Shown one piece after another: positions 1-11,997 of a DNA stretch of 64,000 nucleotides. Numbering within the stretch: position 1 is the first letter of the stretch; every line of letters starts with the position of its first letter. The DNA is from Mesocentrotus franciscanus (lineage: Eukaryota; Echinodermata; Echinoidea; Camarodonta; Strongylocentrotidae), in the NCBI GenBank assembly GCA_037976565.1, contig CP137683.1:1894637-1958636 (forward strand), read 5' to 3'. Position numbers and translations under genes: made by a program. The notes below the pieces were generated by a model, which saw only the letters and a program-made list of their open reading frames with translations, was not told the DNA's origin and searched no databases.

Positions 1-435
1 AGGAATGGAATACGAAAAAAAAATAAAAGCGGGAGGTGAGGCAGCTTCTGCAGCCCTCTCAGTTCTCCCCCTTCTCATACACCTATGGTTCTACACAGAT
101 ACAGTAGGCATATTTCTTTTTATTAAAAAAAAACACTAAGTGAATTTGTATACTTGCTATATACTGGTTCAAGCAGCATAGAACTGAATTACATTTACAT
201 GTACGTTGTAGCAACTTGATCTATCAACTATCAGTTTTTGCTATCATGGAAAATAGAGAGAAATGGCAAGTAATCCTGAGTCACACCTAAGTCATCTACG
301 CGTACATGTACATTGGTAAATTAAGATTTTTATCTCAATTGGTTGGACACAGGAAAAAGGAAAGGGGCTGGAAATTCTTGAAATCCTTCACCATTTATCA
401 CCATCGTACTGATATGATTGTGAATTGATGCGAGA

Positions 436-705
436 TAGAATGAGAGAGAGAGAGGGAGAGGGAGAGAATGAGAGAGAGAGAATGAGAGGGAGAGCTAGAG
501 ATAGATAAAGAGAGAGAGGGAGAGAGAGAGAATGAGAGAGAATGAGAGATAGAGAATGAGAGAGAGAGAATGAGAGAGAGGGAGAGAGAGAGAATGAGAG
601 AGAGAGATAGATAAAGAGAGAAAGAGAGAGAGAGGGAGCTGGGAAGGGACGGTTGAAGAGAGAAAGGAAGAGAGAAATGAAGAGAGAAAGGAAGAGAGAA
701 ATACA
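436..705. repeat. GA-rich microsatellite
   Basis: Imperfect GAGA/AGGGAGA repeat; open frames on the - strand here are Ser/Leu low complexity and not genes. Confidence 0.9.
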
Positions 706-1484
706 TGTACACCTGTACATGTTTATCTAGAGAGAAACTAGAGTGGCACATTTAGTGTTTAGTGAAACAAAAAGAAGAAAGGAAAAGGGGAGAGATGATA
801 TTGGTTAAGGATTTCGAAGGAAAATATGAAGAAGAAAAAAACAAGGAGAAGAAAATGTATGTACATGTATCCTATGTATAAAACATCAAAGACAAGTTTA
901 CATGTACATGTATATCAATTAGGAAAGAGAACAAACAGAAATTTAGCAAAATACATTACTTTTTACTTAATGGAAAGATTTAAACGTATAAGGCCAGGCC
1001 ACATATTTGTAAAAATGCTGTTTGCTCAATTCACTACTCTTTACAAACAGCCTTAATCAATGGTGTAATATTTATGTACAACTGCCATTGTCATGCATTC
1101 ATTGTCAGTCTCGTCATATGACTGTATAGAGAAAGTAACCTTTTATCACGAGTTTGATTCTAGTCCGGAGATGGTAATTAAAAACTGGACTACAGATGGA
1201 GAAAATGGAGAAAAAAACCCAACCCAAGGGAATGTTCCTCGGCAGCTGCCTTAATTTACCCTTTCCACCTTCTTTCCTTCTTTCCTCCTTCTTTCCTTCT
1301 TTCCTGTCTTCCTTTTTGCTCTTATATTTCCTGTCTCTCTATGTACTCTCTGTCTGTAAACTGTACTGTGCTCAATTATCTTTCTTCTTTTTCTCTCAAT
1401 CAACCTTTCTCCCTCTGCTCCTAATATCTATTACATGCATGTACAGGTGTATGTATCATGATTTGCTTTACCCCCCTGCCCCTC

Positions 1485-1690
1485 CCTCACTCTATCTCTT
1501 TCTCTCACATTTCTCTCTCTTTCACTCTCTTCCTCTCTAGCTCTTCCTCTCTAACTCTTTCTCTCTCCCTCTCTTTATCTCTCACTTTCTCTCTCTCTCT
1601 CTCTCCCTCTCTTTATCTCTCTACCTCTCTCACTCTCTCCCCCTCTCTCTCCCTCTCTCACTCTCTCTCTCTTTCTCTCTGTTCCTTACT
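1485..1690. repeat. CT-rich microsatellite
   Basis: Imperfect CTCT/CCCTCT tract, part of a wider pyrimidine-rich stretch from 1260 to 1855. Confidence 0.9.
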
Positions 1691-4600
1691 TTCTGTGACT
1701 TATTTGTCCTTGAAACATCTCTCTTCAAGTGTCTTTTTTCCTAATTTTGTACCAATACTTTACAGATACACTGTATATCTCTTTTCACTTTCTTTCCCCC
1801 TCTTCCCTCCCCTTCTCTTTCATTTTCTATCTTTCTTTTCCGTCTTTCTTTTCCGTACTTAGTTTTTGTTGTCCATGTAGATAAATAGGCATACAGGTAT
1901 ACATGTAGAATGTTTGTACCTTTTAAAGAAACTAAGTATGTAAATTTTGCAGCCAACATCAAATTCTGTAGAACTTTGCAGGAATTATGAATATGTCATG
2001 TATGTCCTATCTGTGAAATTTAAACGTTAGCAGTGTCCTAATATTCAAATTATGCAAGGAAACCCGTTTACTTGCTAGACTTCACTGTCAGACACTATTG
2101 AGTGACTGACTGGCTTTTTTTCTTGGTAATAACATACATAAAATGAGCTGTAAAGGGTACATGAGCATTTGTCTACATCAATAACCCACTTCTTGTAATG
2201 GCCAAAATTAAACTGATTGAATCTTTACGCAGCACAAAACGTACGATCATTCGAATAATGGTCTGAAAATCAGACTATTACTTACTGACTTATAGCACTT
2301 AAGTCGATTCGACAACTAATAGTCGTTATTTTCCTACTTAAAGACATTTCAAGCCCCCTTTTTTAGGGAGTTCTAAATTAGTATTATCTTTCAAATGCCG
2401 TTGGAATTTAACCTTTTCATTTTTTGGGCCTGCAAATGGGACATAGTACCTTCAAAGGAACTCTGTATCATAGCCCGTGATGACAGTGAAAGACGATGTG
2501 TGAAAACTGTCCCCTTCAGAAATTCTACACAGGAAGTCTGTGAAGGTTGGCTATAATGAGAGACAAACCCTAGCGATGATGGCTGCCAACGGACACCCTC
2601 TACAGGTTCAACGTCATACCCAAACTAAAATCTGTCTCATGACCGGAATCCCGTCGGCTAATACCATCCATTTGATGACCTCACCCCTCTCTGCGTTAAG
2701 ATCACAGTCGGCAGATCAAGGTTTGGAAAGCAAGAAAAAGAAGTTGATTCGACTGAGCTGCATTACTTTGGACAAAGAAGTGAGTCACATGCTGGGAAGA
2801 GTCCAAACGTCGCTCTTGGTCTCTAACTTTGACATTTTGGAACAAGTGTAATTGGTTCTTGGCATCGCCTGTGAGATGGGGTTGTTGTGGTTATACACCC
2901 CTCTCGTCTTGTGCGTCTTATTATAGGTACCGTTCTTGTTTGGTACTTCCTGCCGAGGTCTGCAAGACATGGATAGAGCTGTGCTTGTGTGAACCAGCTA
3001 GCAGAGAGCAGTATCCCTACTTTGCAAACAGTGTGGTTCAGTGATGGCCTGGCCCTGTTGAATAGGAAACTTGTATTAAAGAAGAAGTGCATCGTCATAT
3101 ATTTTTTGAAGGAACTTGAATTATCTTATATATTGTCTTGTGTGAAGTTAGACATCTTTGCTTGGTTTTTACACCTGTCAAACTTTTAATTTGCAGTCAA
3201 CTTTTTTGTGACTAAGTTTGGATTTTGCTGTGACTCAACATTGAAGATCCTCAATTGCCAATGATCCCATAGTTTGTCTGCCTCAGAATGCCTGTTGTGA
3301 GAGATAATGTGACTCCTAATACATACTGTAATGCAAGATGTAGAGGTTGGGCTTTACATTTAATCTGCTTCTCATAACTAATCTCTGTGCTAATTTTCTT
3401 AAAATACAACAGCTATACAAAGTGCTCCATGTAAATAAAACTGTCTGTCAATGATAGGGGGCTACGTGTACATGTTCCTCGACACTGCGACAAGCTGTCC
3501 AAGCATTTCCTGTGATAGATTGAGGAACATGGTCTGGGCCTACGTTGCTTGCAAGGCCTCGTGTTTAGTAAACACGGTCACCCATCACGTTCATCTTCCT
3601 GACGAGTCACTGGCGTAACATTGCTCATGCGTTGGCTTGTGTGGTTTAGATTTGCGTGTCGTTCCGTCTAGGGGAAATGAACCATTGTGACATTCTTATT
3701 GCCAGTGACAGGAGCCGCTGATGGGGGGCTATTAGTTAGATAAGACGCACTTGGAGGCTCACAGGGGGATTATTTGCCAGTCCCGCTTCTGGTTGCGTGT
3801 TATCTTGCAGCATTCGCATTCATGTGAGAGCATAGCAACATGTAACATCCTCCTTGTTGAGGTGAAGTCAGAGTCACAGTGAAACCCTGAAGCAAGTAGA
3901 TTACCTTTCAAAGGACAACATAACTTTGTGTAGAACCGACATGATAGCCAGTCAGAGACGTGTCATAACTTTGAGATTCACAATTCTCACTCTAGCTTAT
4001 TAGATTTATTTACCGACCTTCTTCACAAACGACTGTGCGCATGTAGCTTCTCATATATTGCTTCTAATGATCCTTCGTTGAAGTCAACAAAAGAAAGTCT
4101 TCTAACAAAGCAAAGTTCATTTGTGTGCTAAGGACTCAAAGGATCATACTTTGAACGTGCTCAACTCTTTTGGCTTACATGTAAAATTTGAGATTCTGGA
4201 TAATGCTCTCTTGGATTTAAGTGGATCACATCTCTAGAATCCAAGTCTTCCTTGTCTGATCTCGAGATGGAATCGTTATGGATTACAAAGGATTCAGGAT
4301 CGTCGGTAGATGGGGTCGAGCCGTGTAATGGAAACGTCTTTATGGAAGATGCATACAAAGAGGTTTGTTGAAGTTGTAGTGTAGACAGTGTAGGATTTGT
4401 TCAGATAAGTCAAGGCATGTTTGAAGTGAAGGACAGGACATTTTATACTTTTGTTGGATTTATTCTGCTCTTTTCTGAGAATTTGTTTCTGTATGTTTTC
4501 CTTGCTTGAAATCTGCAAATCTCACCCAAATTGTAATCTTGTTCACAATACAGTACATACATGTATGTATAAACATTTGTCTCAAAGAGAGCTTACATGT

Positions 4601-4719
4601 ACTTAAAATTTCTTTCCAAAATTATAAAACATGGCATACATATTGAAAATATACCATATACATGTACATGTACACCTGTAGGACTTTTTTAGATAAGAAA
4701 TGTTGGCTCCACTGCAGAC

Positions 4720-4920
4720 TACTGTAAACGCTGTTATTTTCGCGTGATTAATTTTTTCGCGCTGAGCTATCTCAAAACATATTCGTGGGTTCTTAAATTC
4801 GCTTTGCGCGCAATTCATCCCATTCAAAATACGCATCAGAAGTTCTAAAATTCGCGGACACCAACCTTAGCGCGAAATCGTGAAAATTAAAGTACAACGA
4901 ATATTACCACGTTTACAGTA
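4720..4920. mobile_element. Small inverted-repeat element (MITE-like)
   Basis: Starts TACTGTAAACGCTGTTATTT and ends ACGTTTACAGTA as its reverse complement. It has internal CGCG-containing arms (TTTTCGCG, GCGCGAAA). About 200 bp, no coding capacity. Confidence 0.75.
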
Positions 4921-5566
4921 CCCCACCACATCAGGGTAAGGGTTAGGGTCATTCTGCAGTTGTTCGAAAATCTTTGTGTGATACACGGGAGATCAAAGCT
5001 TGATGTCATAGGAGTCACCAGATGGGGAGTCTGGTGATTACTTTAGTAAGAGTTTGATATTGATTGAAGTGGTCAAGGTCTGTGACTTACAATGTAGGAT
5101 GAGATGATTGGTTCTAAGTCATGTCCTTGACTTTTATATGCCAATCAATCACTCCCATTAATCATTGTGATATAGCATATATGGGGCTAGGCAATCTGTA
5201 TGTATCTAGGGCCTGGAAGCCAGTTGGGCTACCAGAAAATATAAACTAGACAAATTTGGTACCTACATGTATTACAGTTTTGTAGGCAATCATACTATTT
5301 TACATGTAGTTTAGTCAGCCCTGATTCAGTCAGCATGCTTCAATGTACATGTAGGTTTGTTCATGTACCTGCACAGGTACAGCTGTAGTTCTATTGGTGG
5401 TTATTTCTTGAAATATGACGTTCTGATATTCAGTAAAAACAAAGTGGGATACATTTCATTAGTAAGGGGATTTTGAGAAATATATGGAAATAGAAATATT
5501 GAGACCTGTGGAAACAGACTGTATTATGGAAAAACCAATGGACACAGAAAATGCAATTTGGAAGGA

Positions 5567-5822
5567 TGAAGAGAGAGAGAAAGAGAGAGAGAAAAAGAAG
5601 AGAAAAAGAGAAAGATAGAGCAAGCTGGGACAGAGAGAGAGAGATTGAGAGAAAAAAAGAGAGAGAGAGAGAGAGAGAGAGGAAGAAAGAGAGAAGAAAA
5701 GAAAAGAGAGAGAAAGAAAGAGACAAAGAGAAAGATAGAGAGAGCGAGGAGAGAGAGAGAGAGAGAGAAAAAGAGAGAGAGAGAGATACAGAGAGATACA
5801 GAGAGAGAGAGAGTAGAGAGCG
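5567..5822. repeat. GA-rich microsatellite
   Basis: AGAG/AAAG repeat giving spurious Arg/Glu/Lys and Ser/Leu ORFs in several frames. Confidence 0.9.
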
Positions 5823-6135
5823 GAAAGTGCAAATAGACGCAGATAGACAGACAGACCTTCAGCCAAACAGGAAGGCCACATACTACTTTAAGACCTGATA
5901 ACATGAAAGTCTCAGAAGCTCGTATCTTCAGCAGCAAACGACCAGACAGTTCAATCTACAAACCCCCATCCATCATGTGAAGCAATTAAAATGCAATATG
6001 GAAGATTCCACACAAACAGGAAGGGTCCCCACCCTTTTCTTAATGTTCTGTTAAGATATCGGATTAAAGGATGTAGGTCCCAAGATCAAGCACCACTGCA
6101 CCACTGTTCATGGGATTACTGTACAATATTGTGCA

Positions 6136-6335
6136 GGAGGCGCGATGGCTCAGTGGTGGAGCAGTGGTCTTGTAACTGGGAGGTCCCGGGTTCGAAACCA
6201 AGTCGATGCACTATAGTGCCCTTTGGTAAGGCATTAATCCTCATTACCAAGTCCCTCGGAGAGGACTTTTAAAGCCGTTGGTCCCCTGGCTGCTTACTTA
6301 CAAGCATACACATTCTTAGCAGTCAAGTAAAACAA
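6136..6335 (+). mobile_element. tRNA-derived SINE (family 1)
   Basis: Starts as a tRNA-like head with A box (tggctcagtggtgg) and B box (ggttcgaaacc). The anticodon-position triplet TGT suggests tRNA-Thr ancestry. A body CCTTTGGTAAGGCATTAATC follows and the 3' end is A/C-rich. A related copy is at 61405. Confidence 0.8.
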
Positions 6336-7448
6336 ACACACAAACAGATAAACAAACAAGCAATAGTTACTCTGTACATGTACACACTACTGGTACTGGG
6401 ATAGAAAAAATGAAGAGTAACATATTACAATGTGAACACGGTTTAAACCTTTCTGTCAGAATTTTAATGCATTTAAGCCTTCTAGTCGATCAGTATTAAA
6501 AGCCAAATTGGCTTCAAATTGTAGACAATCGCACTACTGGTCTGAAGTCACTACGATTCTAAGCTGGTTTAGCTTTCCTTCTCCAAAGAAGCTTGAAATC
6601 CTGTGAAATTGAGATTTTATGAAGCTTCTGACTGTTCAGATCCTCGATCATTAAGATTTTCATATTAAATGCTAAATAAATTGCAAATTCTTCCAAAATC
6701 AGATTGTACATGTATGAATAACTCTGTTTCTGTTAAATTTTAGCAGAAACATTATTACTTTATTCATTAGTGACATGAGTTGGAATTGAGGGACAGTTTG
6801 ACTGTAGGAAAGTGTGAATGGATGACTGATTACGTGTTAACAAGGTGTTTCCTGGCACAGGTAGAATGTAGGCCAATTGCCACGTGGGGCATGTCAATTT
6901 TTAGATGAATTGCTATCGTACTGTTCTGCCCCTGTGGATGGACGGTAGTGCTATTAATTGTTCAAGGAGAAAAGTATGAATATGATTGAGGGTAAAAATA
7001 GTCTGTGAACAAAAGTGTCTCACTATATGCCTTTGATCTGAATATGAAACTGTAACAGTTACAGTATGAAGTCTATCTCATATGGTAGATTGTAATACTG
7101 TCAAAGTTTTCTTTTTAAAATAGAGACAATCTGTTTATGAGGACTCCTTTTTAAAATTACTTTTGATACATGTGTAGATCTTTCACACTTCAATGTCATG
7201 CAGAAATGTTGAGTAAAAGTTAGTCTGTACAGACTTTTAAAAAATGTAATAGAGAATTTCACAATTTTGGTCACACAAGATAGTCTGTGAACCAAAGGAA
7301 GAATGCAATTTCACCAGAGAAATGCATGTACATACATTTTTAGCAATGTAATTTCAATGCAATGCGATGCAAGGAAAATATTCATTTACATATTATGTGA
7401 GGTGTTATGTTGACTTGGATTTTTATTTTTCTCATCCCTCTCCTCCCC

Positions 7449-7501
7449 CATCTCTCTCTCTCTCTCTCTCTCCCCTCTCTCTCTCTCTCTCTCTCTCTCT
7501 T
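7449..7501. repeat. CT microsatellite adjoining a splice acceptor
   Basis: Almost pure CT for about 50 bp, ending 13 bases before the exon at 7515. Confidence 0.9.
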
Positions 7502-7514
7502 TTCTCCCTTTTAG

Positions 7515-7643
7515 AAAGAGAAGGATGATCTGAAGGAAGAAATGTTGAAGGAGAAAGAAGCAGCTATCCAGGAGAGGAAAAAGCACTGGGAGGTTGTCAT
7601 GGAAACAAAGCAGAAGGAATACCAAGAAGCACTCCATGCTAAG
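7515..7643 (+). CDS. GOLGA4: GOLGA4 exon, coiled coil (43 codons)
   Basis: This is the first exon of the gene that I can identify. It follows a long CT tract ending in ttttag and stops at AAG before gtatct, phase 0 to 0. It reads KEKDDLKEEMLKEKEAAIQE and onward, a heptad-like charged helix. The large CT microsatellite serves as its polypyrimidine tract. Earlier exons must exist because it starts in phase with no start codon. Confidence 0.85.
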
Positions 7644-8737
7644 GTATCTTTCAAAATGATAAAATTCCAATGATTATTTTAAAGGTTTTTAGGATTAATC
7701 TGTAAGTAAAAAAATGAATGATTCACTTAATTTTGGAACATTAGTCACTGTTAAGAAAAATAGCCTCAACAGGAAATTACCTCAAATAGAAAGACACACT
7801 GTGTGGAAGTTTGGAATAACTTTGTGAAGAAAGAAAGAAATACTGAATAAAATTTCATTATTTGATTAATGTAATTCAGTTTCAATTCCCTTTTTTCCAA
7901 GCATGAGGATAAGTTTCCTGTCAATTTCATCATGTAATTTGCTTCCTTCTTCAAAACAGCATGGCATTTTCTCCTTAGAATACACCAAAAGTGTCTTCAT
8001 TTTCATGTATTTTTATTGAGAGCCTGCCAAATTCACTTGCCAAAAGACGTCAGAAATATTCATGTGATTACGGTCGCCCCTTACAAAAATGTAGGGGCAG
8101 ATAGCATTTGCTAGGCAGAGTGGAAGCATGAAACATGTCAGAAATACTATATTTATTTCATTTTATTAAAGTTACATGAAGCATTGTTTGATGTGAATGA
8201 TTTCTGTAAGTCATTTAAAATCATTTCTTGCCTCTTTGGCCCCTCCCCCTTGTTTCGCCCCTCCCCCTTGTTTTGCTTTGTCCCGTAGGAGCAGGGAATA
8301 CAATTCTCTTCTCTTTTCCCTTTTCCCCCCTGATTCATTTTGTGTCTAGACTCAAACTCCAATTGTCAGCCAAACAAGGATTTTTCTCTGTGCCCCCTTT
8401 CCCAGCCGATTTGTCTTTTGAAGTTATAAATGTACATGGAGATGTTTCTGATTTTTGTCTTTTCGCTTTGCTTAGTTCTTATTTCAATAATACTTGACCC
8501 TTTCATTCAACCTCCCTGTATTCGAGTTATTCTCAACTATTTTTTCCCCAAAGTTATTGCATTTTGTATTTTTTGTTTTCTTCTTCTTTTTTTTTGTGTG
8601 GGGGGTCTTTGTTGCTCTTTGTCTCATTGGGCCTTCTCTAGTGTCTGTCATATTTTTAAAAATCTTGAGCTGTTGCTGAATAGTAGTATTGTCTCACCCT
8701 TTCTGTCTATCTTTTTGTCATCCTTTCTCATTTTTTT

Positions 8738-8799
<62 letters not shown>

Positions 8800-8980
8800 C
8801 TTTTCTCTCACCCAGTTTGTCTACCAATCTATTCTCACTTTTTTTCTGTACAAGGTATTTGTCTCTTTTAACTTTCAGTACTATCTTTCTCTTCATCTGT
8901 CTGTCTCTTTCCATTCCTTTCTCAGTTTCTTCTTTCAATCTTTTTTCTTTTGTTCTCTATCTCTCCCTCTCTCTCTTTAC

Positions 8981-9016
<36 letters not shown>

Positions 9017-11961
9017 ATCTTTCTCTTGGTCTCTTCCTCTCTCCTTTTCTTTCTTTGTCTCCTTCAACTCCCTTCTCTACCCTTTTATTCAGTGTGCTCT
9101 CCATGTTTCAACACCCAATAACTGAACATGCGTCACTCGTGACATTCTGCCTGACATTTACCCAAAATTGCTGAACTCCTCTCAATTAAGCAGCACCAAT
9201 CAGCTGTTTACGTACAAGGCTTGGCTCTGTTTTCATATTTTAGCTACTGTACATGTACTATAAATAGGACCAAATACATTTTTGGATATCAGACTTTAAT
9301 AGCAGTGTTTGTAAACACATTGGACAAGTTGCGGTAGAAGGATGATTAAGCCAGAAATTTGTGAGTCTACGTGTACATGTACTGTATATGATCATATCAA
9401 GGATTGTAATAACACACAGAGGACATGTGTCCCCTCCCCACAATCAAATGTTAAGAGAGAGAGAGAGAGAGAGAGATAGAGAAAGAGAGAGAAAGAAAGT
9501 AAGAGAAAGAGAAAAAGAAAGAGAAAGAGAGAGAAAGAGAAAGATAAAGAGAAAAGGAGAAAATAACAGCAACATAACATGAAGAAAATATGACCCTCCC
9601 CCATTTGATGACCTTCATGTACAAAAATGTAGTGAAACTGTGTTGCCCCTTTCCCTGCACCAGTCCTTCATTAGCCATTTGCTTCTCTCACTTTTTTGTT
9701 GCTGTTGTACATATTGTGCAATTGCGAAAAAGTAGCCACTGCTGGTATCCATGAATAATTGTTGACAGCTGGTTGCACCAGCAGTTCCTGTAAGAAGAGT
9801 CCCAAATACAGTTGTAAGCCACTCAAATTGGTTTGCTTCAAATGATCCACACTACGCTAGTGCTTCATACTGCGGTCATAAGAAACATGCATGATTGTGT
9901 GTTCGTGTAGAACTGACTTATATTGCAAAATATCTTCACTTGAAGTGTTACCCCTAGAGATCAAAATCATATTGTCACATGATCTGTCTCACTCCTGGTC
10001 TCCACACAGGAAGCTGTCCCCGATCAAGTATCAAAGAGAAGGCGTTATTGCATGCCTCGTTTACCGCTAGTTGACTGAATGACGAAAATCCTGCGATTGA
10101 TCGGGAAGCACTTCATGGGAGTGGATTACAGTTGAACTTTCCTTCATGGTGTCGTGATATATGGATTTTTTTCCTTCTGTTTGTTAGGCAACTGAGGAGG
10201 CAGTATAATTTTTTTTTTAATTAACCCTTTGCCCATCGGGATCGGGTTTTCCTGTACTAACCCTTTGGGAATGACAGGATTCAGTAGTCCACAGGTTATT
10301 AAGTCATAGCATTTAGTAGCAATATAGTTTGTCATGGCCCACTAAAGCAGTTACCCAGCTTTGATTTTAAAACCTTGCCTCTATGAAGATGGATGTATGA
10401 ATAGAAAATCAATGTATTGCAAAAATCAATCAGTGTATTTAATGAACTATTCATTAAGTGAATTCAGCAGTTGAAATACAGTACTTGTTTGATTCTTGGA
10501 AGACCTTTCCAGCTGTTCAGCTACAGAGAGGGGTGATGGTGTAGAGAACAATTAAGTCCATAGAACACAACATGTTGTCTTTGAGGACATATACATATTT
10601 TCTGACAAGAATGTCAAGTTCTCATTCAAGTGAAAGAAATTATTAAAATAAGAATAATACATGTAGATGTATGTACAGTAAGTGTGTATAGATTCAGGTG
10701 AATAGTTTTGGTTAAGCACAGTCACAAACATATTGGAACCCCCTTCCCATAAAACAAGAATAGAATAGAAAATGAATATTAGAATTCAATTTCATGAAAA
10801 ATCAGGAAGATTAATTTATGCGATACCCCTTGTAAATTTGATGTTTTATTTTGTTTCCTAACTCAAGAATAAAAGATGGGCTGGTTGAATTAGGGCCTTT
10901 GTTGAATACTTTTAGATTTAAGCTTTAATATGTCACATTCTCAAGAAACATGAATAGGGATAAATCAATTTTCACATACTTGAAAAATTACAAACCTTGG
11001 CAAGGGTATGAATAATTTAGTTGTTAGCTGTATGTACATGTAGTGCACGTGGTTTGGTTTAACCCCTTGTGATAGTCAGATAAACCTGATTTAAAATGAC
11101 CCTGTGATTTCCTTATAATTTCCCCTTTCTTTCTCCCTCACCCTAGCTCAAGCAATTTCCTTCAACCTCCACATCAGCAAAAGAGAGGATGCCCAAAATA
11201 GAAATTTAGTGATCTTTATCGGTGAAGATCATTTTAGGAGAAATGCCATGCTAAACAAGGCAGGTTCTCACCGGTGACAGTGTAAAATTGTGAAAGGTTC
11301 AATGCACATCATTTTCAAGTTTCTGAGAGAGAACTTTGAACTTAGCACTGTCATATGAGCTTCAAAGTGTACAACTGAATGACGTTTTTGTAATGTGTCA
11401 TGATTAGAAATTTTCACTTTGAGAACATTTCCTCATTCACCTTATCATGATGTCAAGTTTTTGTTTTGTTTTGTTTGTTTGTTTGTTTTGGAAACACTAC
11501 CATAGCCCCTTAGCTTGTATGTAAATGTACATGTAAGTTTTAAATTTTCAACCTGTTGGATCAATTTTAGTCTTTAACAGGGTATGATCCGTTATCAACT
11601 CATTAAGAGTTGAAGAAATAGACTGTCATGGACGTGAGGGTTTAAAAGTTTGTTTGTGGTAGAACATGTTGCCACTGATTCCATGTTATCTCATAAAGGT
11701 TAACGTTGACTTTGCGATGTAATCAAAAATCATTAGGAAATGGTTAATCAGCATTTGACGTATGATCAGATCGACTTGATGAAGGTGTTAATGAAAGCCA
11801 TGTACATCAATCAACAAATGAGTTTAGTCCGTGACGAGTTTGGAGACTTTGCAGAAGTTTTTTCTCTTTTGAATCTTAAGGCTCTTGAGGACTGTATAGA
11901 TGTTAGTTTTACCCCACTCACTGTGCCCCTTTCCACATTCCCTGGACCCCACCCCCTCCTC

Positions 11962-11997
<36 letters not shown>

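Larger units (their letters stand above)
1..7514. other. Non-coding: intron or 5' flank of GOLGA4
   Basis: AT-rich sequence with GA and CT microsatellites, many TACATGTA palindromes, the MITE at 4720 and the SINE at 6136. No coiled-coil exon was recognised. Two weak exon-like stretches at 2520-2779 and about 4209-4371 are discussed in the findings. Confidence 0.6.

Noticed and set aside
388..1862. Several ORFs of 75-135 codons rich in Ser/Leu or Arg/Glu
   Set aside because: They translate GA/CT microsatellites in all frames; low complexity with no start or splice context. The same applies to ORFs at 5430-5937, 8430-9174, 9361-9678, 26884-27325, 27463-27887, 42607-42990 and 60653-61203.
6136..6210. 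tRNA gene
   Set aside because: A and B boxes are present, but arms mispair and the sequence continues into a conserved SINE body that recurs at 61405.
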